In this document: positions 45,762 through 56,200 of the stretch, in pieces
Layout of the letters: the number at the start of each line of letters is the position of its first letter
Position numbering within the stretch: the first letter of the stretch is position 1
Assembly (NCBI GenBank): GCA_963702495.1
Contig: CAVPDA010000014.1
Location: 124,001 to 188,000, forward strand
Length of the DNA: 64,000 nt
Direction: 5' to 3'
Source of the DNA: CAVPDA01 sp963702495
GTDB taxonomy: Bacteria > Pseudomonadota > Gammaproteobacteria > Burkholderiales > Rhodocyclaceae
Made by a program: the position numbers and the translations under genes
The notes under the pieces: model-generated
Told to the model about the DNA's origin: nothing
Database searches by the model: none
Seen by the model: the letters and a program-made list of their open reading frames with translations, nothing else

Positions 45762-46256
45762 TCACAGCGGCGGGATGCGCAGAACCTGCCCCGGGTAGAT
45801 CTTGTCGGGGTGCTTCAGCATCGGCTTGTTGGCCTCGAAGATCGCCGGGTACTTGTTCGGGTCACCGTAGTGTGCCTTGGCGATCTTGGACAGGTTGTCG
45901 CCCTTGACCACCGTATAGAACGCGGCCTCCGGCTCCGTCACCTCCACCGTCATCTGGTCGTGCACGCCGGCCACGCCCTCGACGTTGCCGGCGGCGAGAA
46001 TGATCTTCTCCTTCGTCTGCTGGTTGGGCGCTATGCCATAGACGGTGGCATGGGCGTCGGCGAAGGTCACCGTGAGTCCGGTGGCGGCCAGTCCCAGGGA
46101 CTCGATGTAGACCTTGATCGCATCGCCGGCGGCGTCGTTGGCGCGTTTCACGTTGTCCTCCGACGGATTCTGCGTCGCCGCGTCCTGGGCGGCCTTGGCT
46201 TCACCGCTGCCGAACAGCTTCTCACCGGCTTCCTTGATGAATGCAAACAGTCCCAT
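45762..46256 (-). CDS. BON and LysM domain protein (Kbp/YgaU-like)
   Basis: 164 residues. The N-terminal MGLFAFIKEAGEKLF, a BON domain (about 45-105), and a C-terminal LysM (about 112-162: YTVVKGDNLSKIAKAHYGD...YPGQVLRIPPL) match E. coli Kbp/YgaU, a potassium-binding protein. It is slightly longer than the E. coli protein because of an Asn/Ala-rich insertion. No signal peptide, consistent with a cytoplasmic location. It sits between the aldolase and mtnA genes on the same strand. Confidence 0.86.
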   Translation of the reverse strand: MGLFAFIKEAGEKLFGSGEAKAAQDAATQNPSEDNVKRANDAAGDAIKVYIESLGLAATGLTVTFADAHATVYGIAPNQQTKEKIILAAGNVEGVAGVHDQMTVEVTEPEAAFYTVVKGDNLSKIAKAHYGDPNKYPAIFEANKPMLKHPDKIYPGQVLRIPPL

Positions 46257-46313
46257 GATCGACCTCCTTGTAGGTTGACTGCGAGTGATGGTGAACCTGG
46301 AATGGGCGTGACC

Positions 46314-47429
<1,116 letters not shown>

Positions 47430-47470
47430 CTGTGGATGGCTGCGCTGGAACAGATCGCGATTCTAGCGCA

Positions 47471-47496
47471 GGCGGGCACGCATCGGCCCGCCCTAC
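47471..47496. repeat. GTAGGGCGG-family half element at the dioxygenase stop codon
   Basis: GGCGGGCACGCATCGGCCCG followed by CCCTAC is one arm pair of the dispersed repeat. Read on the minus strand its GTAGGGCGG end provides the TAG stop (47493-47495) of the dioxygenase gene, as happens at dsbB. Confidence 0.7.
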
Positions 47497-48122
47497 GGCA
47501 GGACGATATCGAAGCGCGCCGTAGTCTGGCCTGCCGCCGCGGATTCGAGGCGCACTGCAAGCTGCGCCTGCTCGGCCTGCGACAGCCGGGTGTACAGAAA
47601 GTCGCGCCCGTTCTCGGCGGCATCCGCCAGATAGAGCTGGGTGTAGAAAGTTCGGCCGCCGGGGGCGGTGACGGCGAAGTGGATATGGGGTGCGCGCCCG
47701 CTGTAGGCGATCGGCTTGACGCTGCGGAAGCGGTACTGGCCCGCGGCGTCGGTACGGGTGGCGCCCCAGCCCTGGAAACCGGGATCGTAGGGCGCGGGCG
47801 AGTCGTCGTGCTCGTGGTGATAGCGGCCGTAGGCATTGGTCTGCCAGATTTCGACCTGGGCATCCCCCACCGGCGTGCCGTCGCGGCGCAGAATGCGGCC
47901 CGTGACCACGATCGGCTCGCCGCGCGCCTGCTTGCCCGTGACGGCGGCGAGATCGGCGTCCTGTTCGGCCGGCAGCTGCAGGGGATAGAACGGACCTTTG
48001 GGCTGCGCCGGCGTGGCTGCAGGGCCCGCGGCCAAGGCGGCGGCGCCGGACAAAGCCGTCAGCGCTGCCGCCGACAGCATCGCGGCGAGGTTGCGGGACC
48101 GGTTCGACAAGATTTCCTCCAT
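47493..48122 (-). CDS. Exported intradiol ring-cleavage dioxygenase-like protein
   Basis: 209 residues from the ATG at 48122. An N-terminal signal (about 8-33, RSRNLAAMLSAAALTALS) precedes an intradiol dioxygenase fold with GPFYPLQLP, QVEIWQTNAYGRYHHEHD (Tyr ligand), YRFRSVKPIAYSGRAPHIHF (Tyr and two His Fe ligands). Cytoplasmic catechol or protocatechuate dioxygenases lack a signal, so this is the exported subfamily of less certain substrate. An RS-R pair hints at Tat but lacks a full RR motif. Divergent from the aminotransferase gene. Confidence 0.83.
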   Translation of the reverse strand: MEEILSNRSRNLAAMLSAAALTALSGAAALAAGPAATPAQPKGPFYPLQLPAEQDADLAAVTGKQARGEPIVVTGRILRRDGTPVGDAQVEIWQTNAYGRYHHEHDDSPAPYDPGFQGWGATRTDAAGQYRFRSVKPIAYSGRAPHIHFAVTAPGGRTFYTQLYLADAAENGRDFLYTRLSQAEQAQLAVRLESAAAGQTTARFDIVLP

Positions 48123-48179
48123 TGATGGCGCTTGGTCTGGTCTGACAGAATGGCAGGCAATCGGTTTCACGGATCAGTC

Positions 48180-49349
48180 ATGCCAGCGTTTCCCGCCGCC
48201 CTCGACTCGCGCCTGCCCCGCGTCGGCACGACCATTTTCAGCGTCATGTCGCGCCTCGCCCAGGAGTGCGGCGCGATCAACCTGTCTCAGGGCTTTCCCG
48301 ATTTCTCCGCCGACGCGCGCCTGTTCGACCTGGTGGCGAAGCACATGGGGGCGGGACGCAACCAGTATGCGCCCATGGCCGGCGCGGCGCCGCTGCGCCA
48401 GGCGATCGCGCGCAAGATCGAGGCGCTCTACGGCTCCACCTACGATCCGGAAGAGGAGATCACCATCACCGCCGGCGCCACCCAGGCCATTTTCACCGCC
48501 GTGGCGTGCATGGTGCGGCCGGGCGACGAGGTGATCGTGTTCGAGCCGGTGTATGACTCCTACGTGCCGTCGATCGAGCTGAACGGCGGCACCGCCGTGT
48601 TCGCCCGGCTCGGCTTTCCCGACTACCGTCCCGACTGGCCTCAGGTGCGCGCCCTGGTGAGCGCGCGCACCCGCATGATCATCATCAACACGCCCCACAA
48701 TCCGTCCGGAAGCGTGTGGTCGGCGCAGGATCTGCAGGAACTGGCGGCGGTCGTGCGCGGCACCGGCATCGTGATCGTCGCCGACGAGGTCTATGAGCAC
48801 ATCCTCTTCGACTCGGTCCGGCACGAGAGCGCCGCGCGCCATGGCGCACTGGCCGAGCGCAGCTTCATCGTCTCCTCCTTCGGCAAGACCTATCACATCA
48901 CCGGCTGGAAGGTGGGCTATGTGGCAGCGCCGCGCGAACTGACGGCGGAATTCCGCAAGGCGCACCAGTACGTCGTGTTCGCCGTAAATCATCCGGTGCA
49001 GCTGGCGCTGGCCGAGTACATGGAAGATGCCGCGCGCCATCTGGGACTCGCCGCCTTCTATCAGGCCAAGCGCGATTTCTTCCGCGCACAACTGGCCGGC
49101 TCCGCTTTCGAGTTGCTGCCCTGCGCCGGCACCTACTTCCAGTTGGCACGCTATGGGGCGATCAGCGACGAGCCCGACGTCGCCTTCGCGCAGCGCCTGA
49201 CGCGCGAGGCGGGCGTGGCGGCGATCCCCGTGTCGCCGTTCTACCGGGAGCCGGTGGATCACCAGGTGGTGCGCTTCTGTTTCGCCAAGTCCGAAGAGAC
49301 GCTGGCGGAGGCGGGCAGACGCCTGCGCCGCCTGCCGGGGCAGCGATGA
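48180..49349 (+). CDS. Methionine-type PLP aminotransferase
   Basis: 389 residues from the ATG at 48180; the frame extends 16 codons upstream into the divergent gene's promoter. Fold-type I class I/II aminotransferase: INLSQGFPDF near the N terminus, NTPHNPSGSVW (about 175-185), ADEVYEHI (about 205), and the PLP lysine in SFGKTYHITGWKVGY (about 235). It is closest to the YbdL/KAT group, which uses methionine and aromatic amino acids. Near mtnA this could be the final transamination of methionine salvage, though no intermediate enzymes are present here. Confidence 0.85.
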   Translation: MPAFPAALDSRLPRVGTTIFSVMSRLAQECGAINLSQGFPDFSADARLFDLVAKHMGAGRNQYAPMAGAAPLRQAIARKIEALYGSTYDPEEEITITAGATQAIFTAVACMVRPGDEVIVFEPVYDSYVPSIELNGGTAVFARLGFPDYRPDWPQVRALVSARTRMIIINTPHNPSGSVWSAQDLQELAAVVRGTGIVIVADEVYEHILFDSVRHESAARHGALAERSFIVSSFGKTYHITGWKVGYVAAPRELTAEFRKAHQYVVFAVNHPVQLALAEYMEDAARHLGLAAFYQAKRDFFRAQLAGSAFELLPCAGTYFQLARYGAISDEPDVAFAQRLTREAGVAAIPVSPFYREPVDHQVVRFCFAKSEETLAEAGRRLRRLPGQR

Positions 49350-50332
49350 GCGTCCGCTGCTACGCCCAGCGCCTGCTCAATCCGTTCCGCGGCGCCATGC
49401 ACGTCGTCGAGTTCGGCGCCGCCGAGGCGGTGACCACCGACGGCGTGCACTGGGACATCTATGTCGCGATGGAGGATCTGCTGGACGGTCTGTATGGCAT
49501 TGCGCGGGTCCAGATCAGCGATATCCGCTACGGCAGCTGGTCGGCGGACAAAGGTCTCAAGCGCGGACCGCTCTACCCGTCCGACGATTTCCGACGTCTG
49601 GAGGAAATGGGAGCCACCGTCTACCAACATCTGCTGCGCGCCCATCGCGAGATTCCCTTCCCGTTCCTGGATCGCTTCGAGCTGTGGCTGCTCGACACCG
49701 CGGGCGCGCCGCTCGCCCTGCTGCACAGCGTGGTCGATGAAGAGGATGTCGCGCCCGAGCCGCCCCTCGCGTGGCGCGCCGGTCTCGCGGCGCGGGAACG
49801 CTTTTCCAGCCCCGCCATGGGGCGGCTGCTCGGCGTCGATGCCCGGTTCACGAGTGCGGCGGACTACCTTGCGGCCTGTGTCAATGCCCGCGCCGGCGAT
49901 CCGCCCGTGGCGCAGTGGTTCGCGCGCCAGGCCGACGGCTCTGGGCGCGGCCTGCAGTGCATCGGAGCGGCGGCAGGGGAGGGCCGCACCCTGACGCGGG
50001 ACGCTTTTCCGCCCCTGCTGCTGGCCGCCTTCGGCCACGACGACCTGCATCGCCAGTTGATCGAGGATTTCCATACCTGGCAGGCGCCCTGGCTGCTGGT
50101 TCTGTCCCACCTGGACGCCGCCACCCGCCGCGCCATCGAGCAGCGCGCCCGCCGGCAGGCGCTGGCGATCTACGACCAGCATCGCCTCTACCCGGAGACG
50201 ATGGACCGGCAAACGATCCAGTCCGCGCTGGTGGAGGCGGTGCTGCGGCGCAGCCAGCCCCATCTGGAAGCGCGGGCGGACGAGAATCCTTCGCCCTTTT
50301 ACATCGAGCTGAACCCCGCCGGTCCGGAGTAG
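49346..50332 (+). CDS. Conserved-looking protein of unknown function
   Basis: 328 residues, not recognised. The ATG overlaps the aminotransferase stop (ATGA), implying coupled expression. Composition is that of a soluble globular protein with no signal peptide or TM helix. The first half is acidic and Trp/Tyr-containing (RYGSWSADKGLKRGPLYPSD); the second half has two cysteines and ends in a helix of RRAIEQRARRQALAIYDQHR and a PSPFYIELNP tail. The role could be tied to the aminotransferase, or it may be independent. Convergent with glnE. Confidence 0.7.
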   Translation: MSVRCYAQRLLNPFRGAMHVVEFGAAEAVTTDGVHWDIYVAMEDLLDGLYGIARVQISDIRYGSWSADKGLKRGPLYPSDDFRRLEEMGATVYQHLLRAHREIPFPFLDRFELWLLDTAGAPLALLHSVVDEEDVAPEPPLAWRAGLAARERFSSPAMGRLLGVDARFTSAADYLAACVNARAGDPPVAQWFARQADGSGRGLQCIGAAAGEGRTLTRDAFPPLLLAAFGHDDLHRQLIEDFHTWQAPWLLVLSHLDAATRRAIEQRARRQALAIYDQHRLYPETMDRQTIQSALVEAVLRRSQPHLEARADENPSPFYIELNPAGPE

Positions 50333-50346
50333 CGCGCAACAGCGCG

Positions 50347-53043
50347 TCAGGACGACTCGAACACGAAAGTCCAGAGCCGGCGCACGGCGTCCCGCTGCGC
50401 CGCCACGGCCTCGGGCGCGACGCGGGACGCGGCATGGTTGAGCCGCAATCCGTGCTGCAGCCGCCGGTACTCGCGGTAGGCGTCGCGCACCTGCTCCGCG
50501 AGTTCGGCCGGGATGAGGCCGAGTTCGGCGGCGATGCGCAGCAGGGCGATGTTGCCCAGGTTGCCGGTGAGGCGCGGATAGTCGTGCGCATAGCCCAGCA
50601 CCAGGTATTGCACGATGAATTCGACGTCGATCAGGCCGCCGGCGTCGTGCTTGAGGTCGAACCTGTCGCTCTTGTTGGCGTGGGCCTCGCGCATCTTCTG
50701 GCGCATCGCCAGCACCTCGCGCCGCAGCTCGCCGCGGTCGCGCCGCTTGCGCAGCACGTCGCTGCGAATCTCCTCGAACTGCGCGCCCACCTGGGCATCC
50801 CCCGCGCAGTAGCGGGCGCGGCTGAGAGCCTGGTGCTCCCACACCCAGGCCGATTCCATCTGGTACTGGCGGAACGCCGCCACCGAACTCACCATCAGTC
50901 CGGCCTCGCCGCTCGGGCGCAGGCGCAGGTCGGTTTCGAACAGCATGCCGGCCGCGGTGCGGCTGGAGAGCCAGGTGTTCACGCGCTGGGCGAGGCGCGC
51001 ATAGGCCTCGGGCGCTTCCGGCGCGTCGTCGTCGAACAGGAACACGATGTCGAGGTCGGAGGCGTAGCCCAGTTCCTTGCCGCCCAGCTTGCCGTAGGCG
51101 ATGACGGCGAAGCGCGGATCGTCGCGATGGCGCTGGCGCAGCTTGCGCCAGCTGAGGCGGATGGTGAGGTCGAGCATGATGTCGGCCAGCTCGGACAGAT
51201 GGTCGGCCAGCTTTTCCACGGTCAGCAGCTCCGCCAGATCCTGGGTCAGGAGGCGGAAGACCTGGGCGTGATGCGCCTCGCGCATGACGTCCATCTGCTG
51301 CTCCATGTCCGGCTCCAGCCCGTCCAGGGTCTGCCGCAGGTGCTCGCGGAATGCCTTCCAGTCCGGCACCGCGTCCAGCAGACGCGCATCCAGCAGTTCG
51401 TCGAGCAGCAGCGGGTGCCGGGTCAGAAAGTCTGCGGCCCAGGACGAGGCGCTCATCAGGTGCGCCACCTTCCTCAATGCCTGGGGATACTGCTGCAGCA
51501 GGGCGAGGTAGGCACCGCGCCGGCTCACCGCTTCGAGCAGGTCGAGGATGCGCGCCAGCGTCGCGTCCGGGTTGGGGGTCTCGCCGGCGGCCTCCACCAC
51601 CCGCGGCATCAGGGCATCGAGACGGGAGCGGATCTGGGCCGGCATCTGCCGGTAGCGATTGCCGCCGCGGATGGCGGCGAGCCTCTCCGCCGCCGCCGCC
51701 GGGTCGCGGTAGCCCATGCGCGCCAGTTCCGCCGCGGTGGCCGCGCCGTCGCCGGCGCCGTTCCACATGGGCGTGAGGACATGGCCGTCACGGCCGGGGT
51801 CGGCGAACACCGCCTCGAAGTGGCGGCTGACCGCGGCACGGTGGTCGTCCAATTCCTCCAGCAGCGCCTCGAATTGGCCGAAGCCCATGGCCGCCGCAAT
51901 CAGTGCCTGGTCCTCCGGCTGCTCCGGCAGGCTGTGGGTCTGCTGATCGTCCAAGTACTGCAGCCGGTGTTCCAGGCGGCGCAGGAAATCGTAGGCGGCG
52001 GCCAGTTCGTTCGCCGCGGCGGGGGTGAGAATGCCGCGCTCGGCCAGCAGCGCCAGCACCTTGAGGGTCGGCTTGACCTGCAGCGCCGGATCTCGCCCGC
52101 CGCGGATGAGCTGGAACACCTGGGCGACAAACTCGATCTCGCGGATGCCGCCGGGGCCGAGCTTGACGTTGTTCGCCATGTCGCGCCGCGCCACCTCGCG
52201 CCGGATCTGGGCGTGCAGGTCGCGCATGGCATTGACGGAGCCGAAATCCAGGTACTTGCGGAAGACGAAGGGCCTGGCGATCGCTTCCAGCTCCGCCGAG
52301 CGCACGCCGTTCATGGGCCGCGCCTTGATCCAGGCATAGCGCTCCCATTCGCGGCCCTGGGTGACGAAGTAGTGTTCCAGCATGTCGAAGTTGCACACCA
52401 GCGGCCCGGATTCGCCGTTGGGCCGCAGCCGCATGTCCACCCGGAACACCTGCCCGTCACCCGTCATCTGCGCCAGCGCCTCGATCAGGCGCCGCCCCAG
52501 CCGCGTGTAGAACTCGAAGTTGCTGATGCCGGCCGGGCCGGCCGTTTCGCCTTCCTCGGGATAGACGAAGATGAGGTCGATGTCGGACGAGACGTTCAGC
52601 TCGCGTCCGCCGAGCTTGCCCATGCCGATGACGATCAGCTCCTGCGCCTTGCCGCCCTCCGCGCGCGGCTCGCCGTGGCGCGCCACCAGGGTCGTCCGCA
52701 GCAGGTCGAGGGCGGTGGTGACCGCGGTGTCGGCCAGCAGGGTCATGGTTTCCGTGACTTCCGCCAGGTCCGCCAGGCCACCCAGGTCGCGCGTGGCGAC
52801 ATGGGCGAAGACGCGGGCGCGCAGCCGCCGCAGGGCGCCCTTCAAGGTGTCGTCCGTGAGCGGTTGGCGCGACAGGAAGGCGCGGATGTCCTCCGCCCCG
52901 AACGGCGCATGCAGCGTCGCCGCGACCTCCTCCCGCAGTTGCGGACGGCTCTCCAGCAGGCGCCGCAGGTAGCGCGACGCGGCGAGCGAGCGCTCCAGGA
53001 CGGTGGAGGCGGCGACGGCGCGGGCGGGCGAAGGCGGCGGCAT
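50347..53043 (-). CDS. glnE: Glutamine synthetase adenylyltransferase/deadenylase
   Basis: 898 residues, full length. Two nucleotidyltransferase domains are present: one with GMGKLGGRELN then SSDIDLIF (Asp154, Asp156; deadenylylase half) and one with AYGKLGGKELGYASDLDIVF near residues 645-670 (adenylyltransferase half), separated by the regulatory helical domains. It adds or removes AMP on glutamine synthetase under PII control. This fits the NtrC-type nitrogen regulation seen upstream of nrt and nasA. Confidence 0.94.
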   Translation of the reverse strand: MPPPSPARAVAASTVLERSLAASRYLRRLLESRPQLREEVAATLHAPFGAEDIRAFLSRQPLTDDTLKGALRRLRARVFAHVATRDLGGLADLAEVTETMTLLADTAVTTALDLLRTTLVARHGEPRAEGGKAQELIVIGMGKLGGRELNVSSDIDLIFVYPEEGETAGPAGISNFEFYTRLGRRLIEALAQMTGDGQVFRVDMRLRPNGESGPLVCNFDMLEHYFVTQGREWERYAWIKARPMNGVRSAELEAIARPFVFRKYLDFGSVNAMRDLHAQIRREVARRDMANNVKLGPGGIREIEFVAQVFQLIRGGRDPALQVKPTLKVLALLAERGILTPAAANELAAAYDFLRRLEHRLQYLDDQQTHSLPEQPEDQALIAAAMGFGQFEALLEELDDHRAAVSRHFEAVFADPGRDGHVLTPMWNGAGDGAATAAELARMGYRDPAAAAERLAAIRGGNRYRQMPAQIRSRLDALMPRVVEAAGETPNPDATLARILDLLEAVSRRGAYLALLQQYPQALRKVAHLMSASSWAADFLTRHPLLLDELLDARLLDAVPDWKAFREHLRQTLDGLEPDMEQQMDVMREAHHAQVFRLLTQDLAELLTVEKLADHLSELADIMLDLTIRLSWRKLRQRHRDDPRFAVIAYGKLGGKELGYASDLDIVFLFDDDAPEAPEAYARLAQRVNTWLSSRTAAGMLFETDLRLRPSGEAGLMVSSVAAFRQYQMESAWVWEHQALSRARYCAGDAQVGAQFEEIRSDVLRKRRDRGELRREVLAMRQKMREAHANKSDRFDLKHDAGGLIDVEFIVQYLVLGYAHDYPRLTGNLGNIALLRIAAELGLIPAELAEQVRDAYREYRRLQHGLRLNHAASRVAPEAVAAQRDAVRRLWTFVFESS

Positions 53044-53252
53044 GGATCGTATCCGATAGGAGGTAGAATTCCGGCTCGACCGGAAAACCAGAGATTCTAG
53101 CGACTACGCCCGTCAAGGGCACGGCGTGCCTGTGTGACGGCCGGTCGATCCAGCGATGCCCAACGATACTCCCCTCGCTACGCAAACCCCGCCGCGACCC
53201 GTCGCCGCCGCGCCCGGCCGAGGCCGCGCCGCGCGCCCCCGCCTGGCGCCGT

Positions 53253-56200
53253 ATGGCGCGGGGCGTGCCGCCCGGAGTGTGGCGCACGATCCTGGGGCTG
53301 ACGGGCGTCGTCTATTTCGGCTTTGCCATCCTCGTTCTGGTCCTGCGCTACGGCGTGCTGCCGCACATCGACGGCTACCGCGGCGAGCTGGAGCGCATGC
53401 TCACCGACTCCCTCGGGCTGAAGGTGACCATCGCAGCCATCGGTGCCGACTGGCAGGGGCTCAATCCGCGGCTGGCCCTGCACGGACTGCAGGTGCTGGA
53501 CGCGGCGGGGCGTCCGGCGCTGTCCTTCGACCGGGTCCACGCCGTGGTGTCGTGGACCTCGATTCCCCTGCTGGCACTGCGCCTCGACCGGCTGGAGATC
53601 AATGGCCCGACGCTGGCCATGCGCCGCGAAGCCGACGGCGTGCTCTACGTGGCGGGCATCCGCATGAACACCGAGGCCGAGCAGGGAGACGTCTCCGACT
53701 GGATCCTGAAGCAGGGCCACATCGTGATTCGCGACGCCACCCTGCAGTGGCACGACATCCAGCGCGGTGCCCCCCCGCTCGAACTGAAGCACGTCCACCT
53801 GCGCCTCGACAACGGCGGATCACGCCACCGTTTCGGTCTGACGGCGCAGCCGCCGGCGGCGATGGCAGCGCAGATCGATGTGCGCGGCGATTTCCGGGGC
53901 CGCAATTTCGATCGCCTGGAAGCGTGGGAGGGAGAAGCCTATGCCGAGTTGGCCTACGCCGATCTCGCTGTCTGGCGCCAGTGGATCGACTACCCGCTGG
54001 AACTGCCCCAGGGCAGCGGCGCGCTGCGGCTGTGGGTCGAAGTCGCCGAGAAATCCCTGACGTCCGTCACCGCCGACGTGGCGGCGGACAACGTGCAACT
54101 GCGGCTGCAGCCGGAACTGCCGCTGCTCGACCTCGCAGCGCTGAACGGCAGGATCACGGTCCGCCTGCCGCGGGACGGCTTCGAAGTCGGCGGACGACAA
54201 TTGGCGCTGGCGACGCGGGACGGCGTGCGCGTCGCGCCGACCGACTTCAACCTGAGCTGGCGCGCGGTCGACGCGAAAGCCAAGGGGCGCGGCGAACTCA
54301 CCGCCGACGGCCTGGATCTCGATGCGCTGGCGAAGCTCGCGGCCCATCTGCCCCTCGCTGCCGGCACGCGCCAGCGCCTGGTCGAACTCATGCCCCGCGG
54401 CAAGCTGTTCGACGTAACCCTGGGCTGGAGCGGCACGGCGGACACGGCGGAAAGCTACGCCGTGCGCGCGCGCTTCGATCAGTTCGGCATCAATCCGCGG
54501 GCTGGGATGCCGGGTTGCGCCGGCATCAGCGGCAGCCTGGAAGGGGACGAGAAAGGCGGCAGGATCACTCTCGCCAGCCGTGGCGCCGCGCTGATGCTGC
54601 CGGAAGCGTTTCACGAACCGCGCATGGAGTTGGAGCAACTGAATGCCCAGGCGAGCTGGAGCGTGGCCGACGGCGGGCTCGATGTGCAGTTGAAAAGCCT
54701 GTCGTTCGAGAACCGCGACGCCTCCGGCAGCGCCTTCGGCCACTACCGTACGACAGGCCGGGATCCGGGCGCGATCGACCTCACCGCACGGCTGACGCGC
54801 GGCAGTGCCGACGCCGTGTGGCGCTACCTGCCGCGCGTCATCGTGCCCGAGGTGCGCGACTGGCTGAAGCACAGCATCGTCGGCGGCCGCTCCGACGACA
54901 CGCGCCTGCGCCTCAAAGGCGAGCTCAAGGATTTCCCGTTCGCCGACTCCAAACTCGGCCTGTTCCGGGTGAGCGGACGCTTCGCCGGCGCCACGCTACG
55001 GTTCGCGCCGGGCTGGCCGGAACTGACGAAGATCGGCGGCGAACTGCTGTTCGAAGGCAAGCGCATGCTGATTACGGCGAACCAGGGGGCGGTGTATGGC
55101 GCGAGCGTGAGTGGAGCGACGGCGGAGATCGCCGATCTCGGCAGCAGCGATCCGATGCTGGCGATCAAAGGCCGGGCCGCCGGGCCGACCGCGGATTTCC
55201 TGCGCTACGTCGCCGTCAGTCCGCTGGCGGACTGGATCGACCACTTCACCGACGCCATGCGGGCCAGCGGCAACGGCACGCTGCAGCTCGCGCTGCAGAT
55301 TCCGCTGGCGCGCATGGACAAGAGCAAGGCGCAGGGAGAATATGTGTTCGCCAACAACCAGATCGAGGTCGAACCCGGGGCGCCGCCCCTTTCCGCCGCC
55401 AGCGGGCGCGTGCAGTTTTCGGAATCGACCCTGGCCATGCGCGGCGTGAGCGCCACGCTCTTCGGCTCGCCCATGTCGCTCTCGGCCGAGACGCGGGACG
55501 GCGGCGTGGCCATCAGCGCCCAAGGCAGCACCGGCATCGCCGGCCTGCGCCAGCATTTCGACCTGGCATTGTTCGATCATCTGAGCGGCTCGGCTTCCTG
55601 GCGCGGCAGCGTGAACATTCGCCGGCACAAGGCGGACGTGCAGTTCGACTCGAATCTGCAGGGAGTGAGTTCGAGCCTGCCGGAGCCGCTCAACAAGACG
55701 GCGGGCGAAGTTCTGCCGCTGCATATCGAGCGCAGCACGCTGCAGGAGACGGCGGTCATGGCGCGCGAAACGGCGTCGCGCGAGCTGATCCGCGTCACCC
55801 TGGGAAGCGTCGTGAATGCCACGCTGTCGCGGCGCACCGCGAACGGCCGCAGCGCGATCGAGCGCGGCATGATCGGCATCAACGAAACGCCGCAAGCGGC
55901 ACCGCAGCAGGGCGTGCTGGTGACCGGGACGTTCAAGTCGCTCAACCTCGATGCCTGGCGTCGCCTGTTGCGCGGCGGCGACGGTTCGGCGCCGCCGCTG
56001 CCGGTAACCATGGTAAGCCTGAAGGCCGCCGAGCTTTCCGCCTTCGGCCAGCAACTGACCCATTTCGGGCTGCATGCGGCGCTCTCTGACGACGTGTGGC
56101 GCGGCGAAGTGGAGAGCCGCGAGCTGGCCGGCGATCTCACCTGGCGCAGCCAGGGCAAGGGCCGGTTGCAGGCGCGGCTGAAGCAGTTGTCGGTGGTGGA

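Noticed and set aside
49771..53100. A 1109-codon open frame on the plus strand across glnE
   Set aside because: The minus strand encodes full-length GlnE with both nucleotidyltransferase motifs; the plus frame is a compositional shadow.
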